Assembly: GCA_014338405.1 (NCBI GenBank) | Contig: JTDE01000218.1 | Coordinates: forward strand, 1 to 64,000 | Direction: 5' to 3' | Source of the DNA: Paragonimus skrjabini miyazakii | Taxonomy: Eukaryota > Platyhelminthes > Trematoda > Plagiorchiida > Troglotrematidae | DNA length: 64,000 nt | Part shown: piece after piece, positions 1 through 11,300 of the stretch | Layout: each line of letters starts with the position of its first letter | How positions within the stretch are numbered: position 1 is the stretch's first letter | Notes under the pieces: model-generated | Seen by the model: only the letters and a program-made list of their open reading frames with translations | What the model was told of the DNA's origin: nothing | The model's database searches: none | Position numbers and translations under genes: made by a program

Positions 1-570
1 TTAACACGGAAATCTCGGTCCTGAAATACGCCGCAACTGCCCTGTGATTTGCTCCCAAGACAAGCCAAAAGACGCGTATAAAAAAAGCTTTGTTTAGCTC
101 CAAAACGTGTGCGGCAAGACGAAAAAGACAGAGTACTTATCTGATGCTCAGTGGCCAAAAAACATTCCCGAATTATAAAACAGGACATTCACCGGGAAAA
201 AATTATTAGGGTCACTAATGGGTACGGGAAAATAAAAAGTATAACTAACCATGGTTAGTTTTTTTTACTGTAACAGGCAAGCGAGAAGGCGGAAGACAGA
301 ATTCGGGTAGGAATGTTTATGTAACACGTGACACCTAACATGCAGATTAGGGAATGAAGGGATACATACTGATTAGTCTCTTTCACGGGAGTCTTCCAGT
401 GTTTGATCAATTGGCACGACGTTGACAGTATGCTCTGTAAGAAATGGAAAAGGAGCAGGTATGACAACCGAAACAAAATGGCGTACGTCGTGCTGATTTC
501 GATTTCCCGCTATACAATATATAGTCTTTCGATGGCCTTGAAGAATCCTACTTGAATTGATGCATTAAAA
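1..570. other. No gene recognised
   Basis: Only short chance frames were seen. No coding similarity, RNA gene or clear repeat was recognised here. Confidence 0.4.
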
Positions 571-630
571 GTGGGATGGGCCAATCACAGATACCGGGGA
601 AACGTGCGCCAAAATTGAGTTTTGGCACGT
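571..630 (-). repeat. Dispersed CCAAT-bearing repeat, copy A
   Basis: Read on the - strand this has CAATTTTGGCGCACGTTTC, then TGATTGGCCCATCCCAC. The same arrangement occurs on the + strand at 8458-8518 with a few changes. Further along the - strand (about 510-530) there is an AT-rich TATA-like stretch, so the block may be part of a promoter or LTR of an interspersed element. Confidence 0.5.
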
Positions 631-639
631 TGTGGCGCA

Positions 640-1510
640 GAAAAGTAAGGTTCAAATTCACAAGATATTAAACAATAATATCTGGAAAGATAAATCATTT
701 TTTGGGAAAGTAGACTTTCCCCAACATGTTCCATCATCTTGGAAGCATAGTGTAATCTCTCCCATCTACAGAGGGATACGGGACAAACGCCAGCAACTTC
801 CGATCGGTTGTTCAATCAAGCTTGTCGAAGGTAATGCAGAGTATAGTGGGAGATTTTCTGGGGGTCCAATGGAATGATAAACTACTCTTGGTACCGAAGC
901 AGCCCGACCTCAGAATTGGTCATTCATGTACAACTAACCTGTTGATTGCAACTGATTCGTGAATGAGAGCTGTGGAAGAACGTCTCCCAGTAGATGCTGT
1001 GCTCTTAAGTTTCATAAAAGCGTTTGATAAAGTCGACCATAGTATCCCGTTGGATAAATTGAACAGGTTGGATTTGTGCGATACAGTTTTTACGGCTCAA
1101 GTAATACTTATCTTGTCGTACTTACACAGTTATAGTCGGTAACGAGTTATTTAGACCATTCAGCCTCGCAGTTGACCTGCCACAGGGCTCCATATTGAAT
1201 CCATCATTCTTAACTTACGTCAACGACCTTCCATCCGTAAGCAACTCTCTTACTGTTGCGTGCTGATGATACGAAGCCTTGACGCTTTTCACGCAACCGC
1301 GGATAAGTAGAAGCTTCTAGACTTTCAAGAAGACCTGGATGCCCTACACCTATGACCAGTGCAGAATCGATTGTCTTTTAATACGTCCTATTCGAAGGCT
1401 ATGGAGATTCGTTATTAAGGTACTAAAACATACTACGTCTGTAACGCTCCCTTAGCTGTTGTCCACCAGGTGCGCGGTCTGAGTACCATAGTCATATGGG
1501 ACCTCTGCCT
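640..1510 (+). mobile_element. CR1/jockey-like non-LTR retrotransposon, decayed reverse transcriptase
   Basis: Frameshifted translations give successive RT blocks in order. P-x-x-W-K-H-S-x-I-S-P-I-Y is near 735, CTTNLLIA near 930, RAVEERLPVDAVLLSF then KAFDKVDHSIPLDKL near 965-1065, and an LTCHRAP..NPSFLTYVNDLPS (PQGS-x-L-x-P-x-L-F-x-x-Y-x-NDLP type) near 1175-1240. The catalytic box region near 1260 is damaged. EDLDALHLW then NRLSFNTS is near 1330-1385 and APLAVVHQVRGL near 1447-1485. The order and spacing are those of CR1/jockey-clade RTs. Multiple stops and frameshifts make it a pseudogene. Confidence 0.75.
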
Positions 1511-1789
1511 TAGTAGTAACGTTGCTAGCAGAAAAAACCAATAGCAGACCAACAGTGCCCAACAAAGTTATCGGGAGATTCCAGATCGATATCTTCTCGT
1601 GCACCAGTAGCATACTGGTAAGACCACTACTAGAAGTCAACATCCAAGCGTGTTTGCTACTGGAAAAAAAGTAGTCGCTCTGGCGGCTATCCAGTAGACA
1701 GCTACTGTTGTAACGCTGGTGAATACGACCTCAAGTTATCCCGACTGATTGCAAAAGATTCAGCAATGAGGCACGACAAAAATGTCTTG

Positions 1790-2390
1790 TATATTGTCAA
1801 TAGGGCATTATGTATGAAATCAACACAGCAGCTGGCTTCATTGGCCTGGCTTCGGCCTTGACCTACGACTGTGTTGATCACCGCATGACAGTCCCAGGGT
1901 TGTTGTTGGGTTCGTGTATATGCCCTATCTGGTGCACTTGTTTGACCTTTCGGTGAGCGCCGTGTTGCTTGTCACAACTGAGATAATTTTGTCTCAAGCC
2001 GTTCGTAACAGCTACCAAAAGGGCTGAGGGTCTGTATGTTTCGTATGACAACTATCTTTCAAAGCTAAAGCTGTTCTTCCCAGCCTACAGGCGACCTTTT
2101 CTGACACACGAAGTCTTATGCTTCCCTGGTCATCCTAATGAAAACCCTTTCATTTTTGCTGATACGGTTACTCTTAGAAGCCACAAATACAAGGTTTTTA
2201 TTCAACGTGGCGGCTTCTTATCTAAACGACAATCTTGCCTTCTGGGTCAGTTTCACAAGGAATGCATTGCCGGAGCCAATTGTCTTTCTAACATCAGTTG
2301 ATGTATTCAGTAAGCAACTGGACGACTGGGTTACTCCAAACTGGTCATTGACAGTCGGGCACTCATGGCCCTGTGTCCATTTGTGATGGT
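1790..2390 (+). mobile_element. Possible second RT fragment, heavily decayed
   Basis: Near 1832-1890 a frame reads GFIGLASALTYDCVDHRM, resembling the D-x-x-x-A-F-D-x-VDH motif of non-LTR RTs. No other RT block is convincing downstream. An open frame at 2138-2386 (82 codons) has no similarity I recognise. Confidence 0.3.
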
Positions 2391-2391
2391 T

Positions 2392-2435
2392 ATTTCCCCC
2401 TTTTTCTCCCTCATTTCTTCTCCCCTCCTCTGTAG
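2392..2435 (+). other. Polypyrimidine tract ending in AG
   Basis: An almost pure C/T run of about 40 bases ends CTCTGTAG. It looks like a 3' splice site, but no coding exon was recognised after it. Confidence 0.3.
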
Positions 2436-2571
2436 TCTTCCTACTTGTTCCACTGTTTTACTCCAAAACTGCTGCTGACTGTCTCAACACTCAACCAACT
2501 TCACATATTCACCATTTCGGTAGTTAACGTGACCGAGACTTACGGACCACAGTTTCAGATGAGACCCAATT

Positions 2572-2625
2572 ATGAAAAGTCAGGGGTTCAACTGGATTTG
2601 AAGCAGCGGCAACCCTGACTTTTCA
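2572..2625. repeat. Inverted repeat with 15-bp arms
   Basis: TGAAAAGTCAGGGGTT (2572-2587) pairs with AACCCTGACTTTTCA (2611-2625), with one bulged base and a loop of about 23 bases. Function unknown. Confidence 0.6.
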
Positions 2626-3021
2626 CAATCAAATTTACCAAACTACTCATTAAGACCACAATTTGACTGTTGCATCGGCTTTGAGTTTGCAATGAAACCA
2701 CACTCTGTGAGTCTTTACTTTAATATCACCTGCGCTTGACTGGACTACTGAGTTTACCAGATGATATGAGACTCCAATTAATCCTGATTTGGCACAGCTC
2801 AACAGAGTGGACAGGCTGCGTTCTGTCCTGACGCATCTTTTAAGACACCCGAAAGCTATCTTTGGCTATTCCGGCTCGTATCCGGTAGCCTTCGGATAGT
2901 TCCATGGACAGATTATCATCCAAGTTGCGGAATTCTGAGTACCCATCCACAATATTCCAATTGGAACGAATACCAGATGCAGGTTTAGCACATCCGTCCG
3001 GAGAAGGCTGAATAAAAGAAA

Positions 3022-3160
3022 GTGTTACGTGTGTTGATCTCCAAATCCAACTTGAATGTCACAGTCGCGAAAGCCGTGGTCCGCGGTTGCAGTTCCTGTT
3101 CACTGCTATCTGCAATCAGCATGTGGATAGACGAATTACCTAAAAGCCTTGGAACGCCGA
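3022..3160 (+). mobile_element. CR1-like RT fragment
   Basis: A frame reads VTVAKAVVRGCSSCSLLSAI then MWIDELPKSL. It resembles V-x-x-GVPQGSVLGPLLF-x-x-x-(V/I)NDLP of CR1-clade RTs, with the PQG residues mutated. It is isolated from other blocks. Confidence 0.45.
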
Positions 3161-3458
3161 AGAATCGGATGTTCGGCCACCTGTGTGGTATTCAACTTGT
3201 TCACCGTCATCCAAGTTCTGAAGCGCAGCTGATATTGTTGTGGTTAGTTATCAGCCGATTAGGTTTGGGATTAAGACACAACCCTGTTTAATGCCTGTGA
3301 TAATGTCAAAACTATTAGAGTTCGATCCACACGACTATGCTTTCGCTCCTATATCCTCATTGAACATTTCAATCAAATTAGTGAAATTACCTGAGCATGC
3401 AGGCTTACATGGTATTTCCCCAAATCACAATTTCAGACGTTTCGGTTAAATCCATACA

Positions 3459-3728
3459 ATGGACGCGCAACAGTTGGTTGCGTTCATGACACGTTCTCTG
3501 GATTTGTCAAGCGGCAAACATCGTGCCAGCGGTACTGCAACCGAAGACAACTGCATCGTTTTCGCCGAACTAGAATGGGCGTTTCTAGCGCTGGATACCT
3601 ACTGTGTTGGTAACCGCCGGCGCGATCTGCCGCCTGAGATGTTATCACTTTCTTTCAGGGTTGATGTATGCAGAAGCGCCTTTGAGACGGTCTGCCAGTA
3701 CATGTTGGAATCTTATCCTCGTCTTTGA
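3459..3728 (+). mobile_element. Possible Ty3/gypsy gag-like fragment
   Basis: An 89-codon frame starts MDAQQLVAFMTRSLDLS and continues TATEDNCIVFAELEWAFLA. The opening resembles starts of gag proteins of trematode gypsy elements. The rest does not align clearly and no zinc knuckle is visible. Confidence 0.28.
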
Positions 3729-4284
3729 GTTCTCCAGTCGCTCAACACTCAGTTTTCGTCACTACTGGCTTTTCTGTAGTAAACGTGTTTGCAATTTTGG
3801 ATAACTTGGTCTTTACCAGTCTGTCATCCATGCTGCACCTAGCTTCAAGTATCACTGACACACTGTGTACTTTGCGAATGTAGCACTTTCATGGGATGAA
3901 GCAATCATACAAATAATGGGCGCTTCGTGGGCGAGATGATGATATCGCATCCGGTTGGAATCGGTTGCTTGTGATGGTAAACTCATGATTAACACACTGA
4001 TGAAGCGCACGGTTACCGTTTTCGTTGACTGTACCAGTACCTTGGGGTCCAAGGATACCAAGTCAGGCTATTACGTCGCGTCCGGTCTGCTCGTTGAAAT
4101 CGTCCAACGGAAAGTCGATCACTCGTCAGTGTCGGTCGGATTGTGCGGACGGCTGATCATAGAACTGGCCCTTGGTATCATCGGTGTGACACGTAGTTGG
4201 ATCATAAACACTAAGAAAAATTGCAGGCTTGCATCAACTGACGCGCAGGCGCATGGTGATGATTAGAGGTCTGATGTCGCGTGG

Positions 4285-4490
4285 TTTGTCTACTATCAAA
4301 TAATTGACGTGGTCAGCGGCTGCGAAACAGACGCCGTATTCCAGAACACGTTCTTCCTAGTAACTGATTCAATAGAAGGTGTGACCATTGCGTGTTTACC
4401 AGAGTTCACCTTAGTCCGGAAGCCTTTTCTCATTCGAGACTGCGAAATCTGTCGGGAACTTCGCCAGTTCCCCGAAAACATTGTGTGATA
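4285..4490 (+). mobile_element. Possible gypsy pol fragment
   Basis: One + frame is open from about 4290 to 4487 and reads VYYQIIDVVSGCETDAVFQN, then TFFLVTDSIEGVTIACLPEF and IRDCEICREL. The T-F-x-(V/I)-TD-x-(I/V)-x-G-V-T-(I/L) pattern recalls the C-terminal half of LTR-retrotransposon aspartic proteases. The D-T/S-G active site is not visible here. Tentative. Confidence 0.25.
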
Positions 4491-6528
4491 AGAAGACTAA
4501 CAAAGTTCAATTGTGAGTGACCTTTACCCTTGCCATGGTCGTGCACTGATGTGGTCTTGATGATCGACCTAAATCTTCGTGACAACTGTTGTCATCCCGA
4601 CTACACGCCCCGACCGTACTGTGTAGACTTTTGTCTAGTTCATTCCCTTTGGCCGTGCTGGTTGCTAGACACAAACCCTATAAATACGAACGGGTTTGTT
4701 ACCATGTTGTCTTCGGACTGAGCGACATAAAGAAGCCCTACTTGAATGCCAGCCTTTTTGCTGTGTTCATGCGACAGCCTCGGGTAGATGGGAAGAGACT
4801 AACTGATCGCATATACTCCGTACTTCGTTGTACATTACCGTTATCCGTCGTGCTATTATCCGCTGTTTCACTGACCATTATTTCGTTTCCGTTTACGCGC
4901 TGGTAGGCTGTAGGTCCAATTACAACGAAATCAGTACCACGACCACTCAGTTCCTTTGCGTTCAGTGTTGTATGACGTTCCGACCTTCTGGTGTTGCATC
5001 ACTTCTGCAGCGTTCGCACCTTCTTTCTCTCGACAGAGCGTCCTTCGCCCACAGCGTGCCCTAAGTTGGCTTGGTGAACTTCACGTGGAGCCTGTGGTTT
5101 AACAGCGTGATGTACTGAACGAAAGGATACAGAATTTTCTTTCGGAGAATCCCACTCAGAGCCCCTGACTCAAAAGCTTGATCTACCGGTCATTGGGATG
5201 TGATATTCTTCTTAGAACACCACTTGGAACAAGTGCTGTCAATTTGTCCCAGCCCAAGGATGCAGGGATAAGACATCAACGTTTCACCCTGGTTATTGCT
5301 TTGCACAGTAAGTGTATTCAAAGCCACATCGAACTCTTGAGGATTTCTTTGAGTGTTTCGACCGTAAGTTATAGTGTACCTGCGTTCGTAAGAGGTCTGG
5401 GTGTTTTTTTTATTATAAATTTTCTGATCCACTTCTCTTTTACGCAATGGACAGCAGTGCTGCAGCCGTAAGCGTAGTTCTGTGGATACTGAAGATCGTT
5501 CGTCTTAAAGTAAACACTCCTACATGGTTCGTAGTCCGAACTACAACTTATAAAACCAGTTGTTTTTTGTCTTTATGCTTTTTTGATCTATCTGATGTGA
5601 CTTAACCTGAAAGGACTGAAGGCTTAATCTGCGTAACGCTCCGGACCAACACAGCACACCTTGTTAGGGTAGTAAAAGAGGTCGGTAGCGCTGGTAACTT
5701 CGACCAGATCCAGTAGGATTGTTGATGTGAGAAGTGGTATTCCCGTTCTTCAAATAAATGGGGTTTATGATGTCCACTGGAGGGCACATGGACCCTGAGA
5801 TCACATCGCCCATATGATGTGTTGTCCATATGGCGTGCGGTTTCTTTGATCTCCGCTAACCACAAACATGTCCCGGGAGGCACACGAATCTCCGTGTCCA
5901 TTGAGCACAAAGGATGCACCGGACACAGAATAGCTGGACTCCATTCAAAGAGCGTACAAAAATCGTGGTCATCGGCTCCTTCGGAAGCTGGCGCGGATCA
6001 CAACAATTCAATTGATCTTTCTGGGTGCATACACTAGTTTCGCTTTGCTTGGTGGGTCTTCGAACTATTAAGTTGCTCTGGGTGTAGTGAATAGGTAAAC
6101 TTTATTCAAGCGGCGTACGAAGCGAGATGATGATCACCAACCTCCAGTGAATTTCGGACTTCGTACGCTATCCTGTGTGGCCTAGGGTTTTGTACCAAAA
6201 GTTCCACTTGGGGCCCATCTAGTCCTGAACAGCCAAGAAATATCCTACTCAACAATTTTGGGCTTATCAAAAATTATGAATTCCATGTCATGCTGCTACC
6301 CTGTTTGATCGAAATGTTGATGCCTAGCTTCGATCTCACATCACACCCCCGTTTGTTAAATGCTCTTCTGCTTTTTGTCCCATAAGCTTGTTTCCAATCA
6401 CACTGGAAATTTACTTCACTTACTAGTTGTGACGGAAATCATTGACATCATGACGGTTCTACAGCTGCCATATTTACATGATTATCGTAAACCCGTGTTT
6501 GATCCCGGATATTGTTCGGGTTTTCATC
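4491..6528. other. Unassigned stretch with short open frames
   Basis: Several frames of 70-105 codons occur on both strands (for example 4589-4906 + and 5602-5919 -), but none shows a family pattern or splice context I recognise. A 10-bp inverted repeat (GCGTACGAAG at 6113-6122 and its complement at 6159-6168) is the only clear structure. Confidence 0.4.
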
Positions 6529-6546
6529 TTCGTGTTCAAACACGAA
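6529..6546. repeat. Small 8-bp-stem hairpin
   Basis: TTCGTGTT and AACACGAA are separated by two bases (CA). It lies directly upstream of the larger hairpin at 6551-6596. Confidence 0.7.
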
Positions 6547-6550
6547 CACA

Positions 6551-6596
6551 AAGGTACGTGCAAGAGCTGCCAGTAGGCAGCTCTTGCACGTACCTT
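6551..6596. repeat. Perfect 21-bp hairpin, 4-base loop
   Basis: The left arm 6551-6571 (AAGGTACGTGCAAGAGCTGC plus C) and right arm 6576-6596 are exact reverse complements around the loop AGTA. Pairing stops abruptly at both outer ends (A opposite C). A stem this perfect stands out against the decayed sequence around it. Confidence 0.9.
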
Positions 6597-6666
6597 CGAG
6601 ACCCTCGTGGTAGATACACACTACCTTTCTGAAACGGGGCTTCCGGATTCCAGTATTGTGTTGCAC

Positions 6667-8450
6667 TTCTAATTTCTGTGAGTGATTTACCGTATATGGG
6701 CATTCTGGGTTTGTCTGGAGACCTTAAGGCCCAGTCGATGTTAGGATTGTTTTAAGCGCATGTGCTGAAAAGGCGCTGTTTGACCGAATACCCGTCAACA
6801 ACCGTTCTTGTGCTATCGGACGCGAAAGTACGGCTAGAGCATCCAGAGACGCGCATGACAAACTGTTTGTTTGTTATTGCAACATGTACTCCACAGACCA
6901 TAGCGCAGACTCAGTCAGATATTAATATTATCATCAATTTGCCAAATTTATGCGCGCTGCGCGATATTGACTGAGAACTTGAGCTCTCGAGTAGCCATGT
7001 CTGGATTTTGACAATGCACTGGCGTGTGCGAGGTTTGTTCTGCGATTTGATGGAAGGCTACTTCGTAATCAATCATAAGTGAATATATCTAACCTAACAG
7101 AGTCATAGACACTGTATACATACAAAAGCGCGCTCCTCTTTTCGAGTGCTCCAGCTGCCGTATAGTATCAAGGTGCCTTGGGCCAATATCCGACATACGC
7201 GGTATAAGTGTACTATCTCATGTGGTATTAAATATTGTTCAACTGTCAACCGCCAGGTTTCTCTGCACTCTCGAACTTTTTGACGCTCAACGAAATATTT
7301 CTTACGGCAGTGGGTGTTATTCAACTTGCAATATTACTCGCTTGTAACTACGGAGACAACTGAGAGATCGCTATGCCTGGAAGTTACAACGCGCCATCTT
7401 GATGGGACAGGCCACTGCTACGGGGAACTGAAAGCTTATACATCACATCCGTGCGGTAGATAACAGAAAGTTGATTGCGAACGGGACAATATACGATTGC
7501 AATACGCAGCTTATTCATAACTTACAGTGACGATTAGGACGCCAGGCGGAACACTGCTTGCGGCAGTTCACTTGGTCACGCGCACTCGGCTGTAATTTCG
7601 GGTACTACCTATACTATTCAGTTTACTGAATTTTTTCTCGATTCGAATCAAAAACCTTACTTAAGCTCAAGTTCTTCGGACTTCACTCGGTTTCCGTCTG
7701 CTACGGATTCTCCCGTACTCTTTTCGTGGGTGGTGCTCGGCTGCAGCCGCTGAACTAACATTTTTCCTCTCAGAACCATGGTTCCTGGAAATACTGAATA
7801 AATACAGTTTTCTGATAAGTAGTAGGGGATTTCGATTTTCATATAGATTGAACATTATCCAGAATTGATCGCAGCTGTCACATTCCCATATTTCCTGTGT
7901 AAACTATCCAGAGGTTAGCATGATTCCTTTTATGTCAAAATTGTTTGCAGCTGCTGTGTTTCGTAAGCTAAGTCCGACGTGTGAACGGCACATCCACAAG
8001 AAGCAGGCTAAGTTTCGTTCTGCTTTGCTCAAACTCCGCATCGATAGCTGTATTGTGGGGCTGTTTATCAAAGAAGGGTTTAATCGCTAAACACAACAAA
8101 CATTCTGGAAGCAGTTGACCGTCAGATTCCGGGGTCGGGCTTATGACACTTTTTCATTGGCGTTCAGTCTCTCAACCAGTTGTCCAACTTACCTTCCATT
8201 ACTTGTTTGCAGTTGTTGAGGTACTAGATTGCGTTTCGAAAGACTGCGAGTGTGTTGGTGTAAAAATGTCTCCAACTACTAGATTTAGAGTGTGCAGACG
8301 AGATTCCTTTACATTTTGATAATTCGCCTGGAGCCCAGAATCTATAGAGGCTCCAGTTCATTATTATGAGTGTTAAGGGAAGCCGACTTTCCCCCTAAGT
8401 AGTTTTTTGAGACGTATTCGGAAAATATGTTTTTGAATTTGTTGTTTTTC
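6667..8450. other. Unassigned stretch
   Basis: Short frames only, up to about 73 codons. No coding family, RNA gene or repeat could be supported. Confidence 0.35.
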
Positions 8451-8457
8451 ACCATAA

Positions 8458-8518
8458 CATGCTGAAACCCAATTTTGGCGCATGTTTCTCCTCTGTCTCT
8501 GATTGGCCCATTCCACCC
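8458..8518 (+). repeat. Dispersed CCAAT-bearing repeat, copy B
   Basis: It reads CCAATTTTGGCGCATGTTTC, then CTGATTGGCCCATTCCAC. It is the + strand counterpart of the - strand copy at 571-630. A CTGATTGGTCCATTC motif also occurs on the - strand near 10255-10270. Confidence 0.5.
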
Positions 8519-10150
8519 TTGTTGTATCACTTAACGTGGACCTGTACAAGCTCAATCAGTCTACATATATGCAGACGATAGTATGCTATGTTGCTTTTAG
8601 CTTGGGAGCAAACGAACTGTCAGCTGTGAATCAAGGTCCTCTATGTTCTTTTGGGGTTTCGGGTATTCTTACTGTTGGAATGGGCAAATCTTAACCGCAA
8701 GTCTCAAATCTGAAGCTTAACTCGAGATTCAATACCCTAACGGCTCAGTATACTGATTCGGAAGCCAGCCAACCAATTAATTTGCTTAAAGCGCTTCTAG
8801 AAAGCGAAGGAAATTCCTTTTTTCCTCCCCCAGGTCATTTTCAACCTGTAAGTACAGAATCGTTGTATGGTAATTTTTACGAAGCAAGTGAGTTCGCTTT
8901 TTCTCGTTTATCGGCTGGGAAGGTTTGTGATTTTTAGAGATTGGAGGCCCCTGAGCTTTTTTCGGACTGCGATTTTTCGTTGTGAAAGGTTGGTTTATCG
9001 TTACAGTTTCGTTTACAGTTTTAACAGTTGCGTTCTGTACTACTGCTCGTGATTCCAATATTTGTGCACTAGGCGTTGCTAATTACCGCTGACCACGCGG
9101 GTCTTAACGGTATGACCTTTACACCTTTCAATAGCAGAACTGACTCGAGTGTATGTGCTGTCACTTTTTAAGGGTAGCTAGTGGAGATAGTTGAGAGGTC
9201 CATATATTTTGTGAGCTGTATCAATGCTGGTGGAATGTATTTTGAGACCACAACTCGTATAGCTTAATTTTGGATGGTGGTACTCGCCATATGTCTGTGG
9301 TGCTGACAACCTCAGTATTTGTGTAAAAAATGAAGTGTGCAATGCCGCTGTATGCGTAGTCTTACTGTGCGGTTACGGAGGTTGGACTACTCATGCGTCC
9401 ACCTTTGATCTCTAAACGCAGTGATGTCGTCTCAAGCTTCGTTAACTTGGATACGACTGCCAGTTCATCGCTAGCCATGCCACCCCTTGTTCTCTTGTGG
9501 TGGGTTTGACTGAAAATGGCAGCTGAGTGGTTAGCATATTATGTCGGCTCACCGGCGTAAAATCTTTGACTTCGAGGCTTGCTTCGGTAGCGCGAGATTC
9601 TAGGGCCGCTTCCGATAGACTCTGGATATGATGGTGTGGAACTGTTTCCAGATGCTAGACTTAGAAATGTAGAGCACGTAGACTGCATTGTTCTAATCCT
9701 TGAAACCCTACGAAGAGTCGGGAACATTTTGGGCATATTAGGGGCTTCAATCCGTCGATCACTGTAAAGGCGGTCATACAGTACGGCTGCGAAGTCTGGT
9801 CCATCCGCGCGAAGGATGACCACGGGCTCCCTGTTTTCGACCATCACTGTCTCCAAAGCGTTCGTGGCACGTGGTGGAAACACCGTGTCCGCAGTGACAG
9901 GTCACCAACGTGTCTTCAGTAAAATTAATCTGTTGATCCCTGAGCATAACACTCTCGTTTCACGGGCTTTTTTGGTCTCACCACTGTTACGACCTCGTCT
10001 GATAGAGAAATATAAGAACAATGCAAAGACCGCGATCAGTATCTCTATCACGAACGAACGCAACGATATTGCAGAACGGTACGAAAGTCAGAGCGCACAT
10101 ATCGGAACGCAACTCTCGCACCTTAGAACCTCCGAACAAGTAAGGAAAAA
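8519..10150. other. Unassigned stretch, possible retroelement interior
   Basis: A 114-codon - strand frame at 9539-9883 and the first half of a 222-codon + frame (9816-10484) lie here. Neither matches a family I recognise. On the - strand this follows the LTR-like block at 10165-10345, so it could be the interior of a decayed LTR element (inference). Confidence 0.3.
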
Positions 10151-10164
10151 GACAGTCTTCAAAC

Positions 10165-10345
10165 GAGCTTTATTTGCTACTCAGCCCGAAGGCAAAATTG
10201 TGGTGTACAACAACTGTATTTATAGATTTTGGGTGACTTTGTGCCTAGACCACCGAATGGACCAATCAGAAGCGAGCACAACTTCTCGGATGTTCGATAA
10301 TTCTGGTGGACGTTCAAGTTGCAAGAAAATGGAGAAATCCATTTT
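10165..10345 (-). promoter_or_regulatory. LTR-like promoter and polyadenylation block
   Basis: On the - strand, a CCAAT box in reverse (CTGATTGGTCC, 10259-10269) is followed by a TATA box (CTATAAATAC, 10216-10225). About 45 bases further on there is an AATAAA (10169-10174). CCAAT, TATA and a nearby polyadenylation signal in this order is what an LTR U3-R region looks like. LTR ends, target duplication and primer site were not identified. Confidence 0.4.
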
Positions 10346-10353
10346 CCTTGCAA
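10319..10353. repeat. Hairpin upstream of the LTR-like TATA box
   Basis: TTGCAAGAAAATGGA (10319-10333) pairs with TCCATTTTCCTTGCAA (10338-10353), with one bulged base and a 4-base loop. Confidence 0.65.
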
Positions 10354-10699
10354 ATAATGCGAATTTTCGAGAGAAAGTGCCTTTTCTCGGCAACCATATC
10401 CTGCGAATGCCAGCTCCTCGCTCCTCGCGTTGTGCCTCGTTTGCGAGTGATGGGTTACGCTCGAAACGGCAGCCTGGTGGCTAATGTATGATTCGGGTTC
10501 GGAGCACGAGGTTACGGCCACTGAAACTTGCTTCAGCAGGGCGCTCCCGGTTTCTTGGTTAGGGTCCGGTGGACCTTGAACACTTTTAGTTAAGGACGCT
10601 GTCTGGCGTAGCGAAGTATGGAAGTTAGTAGCACTCATATTGATTTATTGTCCACAGGGTATTGTCTACCACACTGTTCTCAAAGTGACATGCGTTAAA

Positions 10700-11300
10700 G
10701 CTATCCACGCTCTCCATTGGTATTTATTTTCCCTATTGGTGAACCAACGGTGGACTTATATTCACAGAATGCCGGCATTGACTTATCCAATGGAAGACTC
10801 ACTGACAATAATGCCTTGTTGTTTCACCGTTTTAAAGCGGCCCAGGTCGTGTCAAACAATCTATTTGACTCTATCAGGTACAGATTAAGGCGGAAAATAC
10901 CTTAGTAAGATGGAAGTTGATACGTATGTTTGACGTCTAATAATTGTTTTGTTGGTGGTTGACCACTACTTTTATTAAGGGAACTACATCGGCATAGGGT
11001 ATTGAAAATGTAACCGTGGTTCGTATCCCCAAAGCTCTGACAATCTCTGTCGGTGTAGCTTGATAAACATATGTTTGGTACTCGTTAAAGCACTGCTACT
11101 CTACGGTTGTAAAACAGGGTCACCTAAATCTGAAGTGTTGTGCAGAGCTCAGGTATATTAGTGTCTACGTAGTACGGAATCAACTTGTAAGCTCTGCCGA
11201 AGTTACGGTGTGGATTGTAACCGGTAGATTGTGAATAACACGACGTTACTGATAACACCCTACGTTTTAGTCACTTCGGGTAGCCTCTTTCAAGTGTTGC
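10700..11300 (+). mobile_element. RTE-like retrotransposon fragment, RT to C-terminus, decayed
   Basis: A frame near 10760-10905 reads AGIDLSNGRLTDNNALLFHR then FKAAQVVSNNLFDSIR. This resembles the RTE stretch G-(V/I)-D-L-x-x-G-x-L-x-D-x-(Y)ADD-x-x-LL followed by the thumb region, with the catalytic DD disrupted. Near 11080-11180 another frame reads VKALLLYGCKTGSPKSEVL, matching the VRAVLLYGCETW-x-L-(R/K)-x-ED motif of RTE C-termini. Frameshifts and stops separate the pieces. Confidence 0.6.

Noticed and set aside
9816..10484. Longest open frame in the window (222 codons, + strand)
   Set aside because: Its second half runs antisense through a block with CCAAT, TATA and AATAAA on the other strand and a hairpin. 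The translation has no family pattern. Treated as a chance frame across an LTR-like region.
10177..10638. 153-codon - strand frame
   Set aside because: It covers the LTR-like control block on the same strand, including the TATA box and hairpin, with no domain recognisable. Open by chance.
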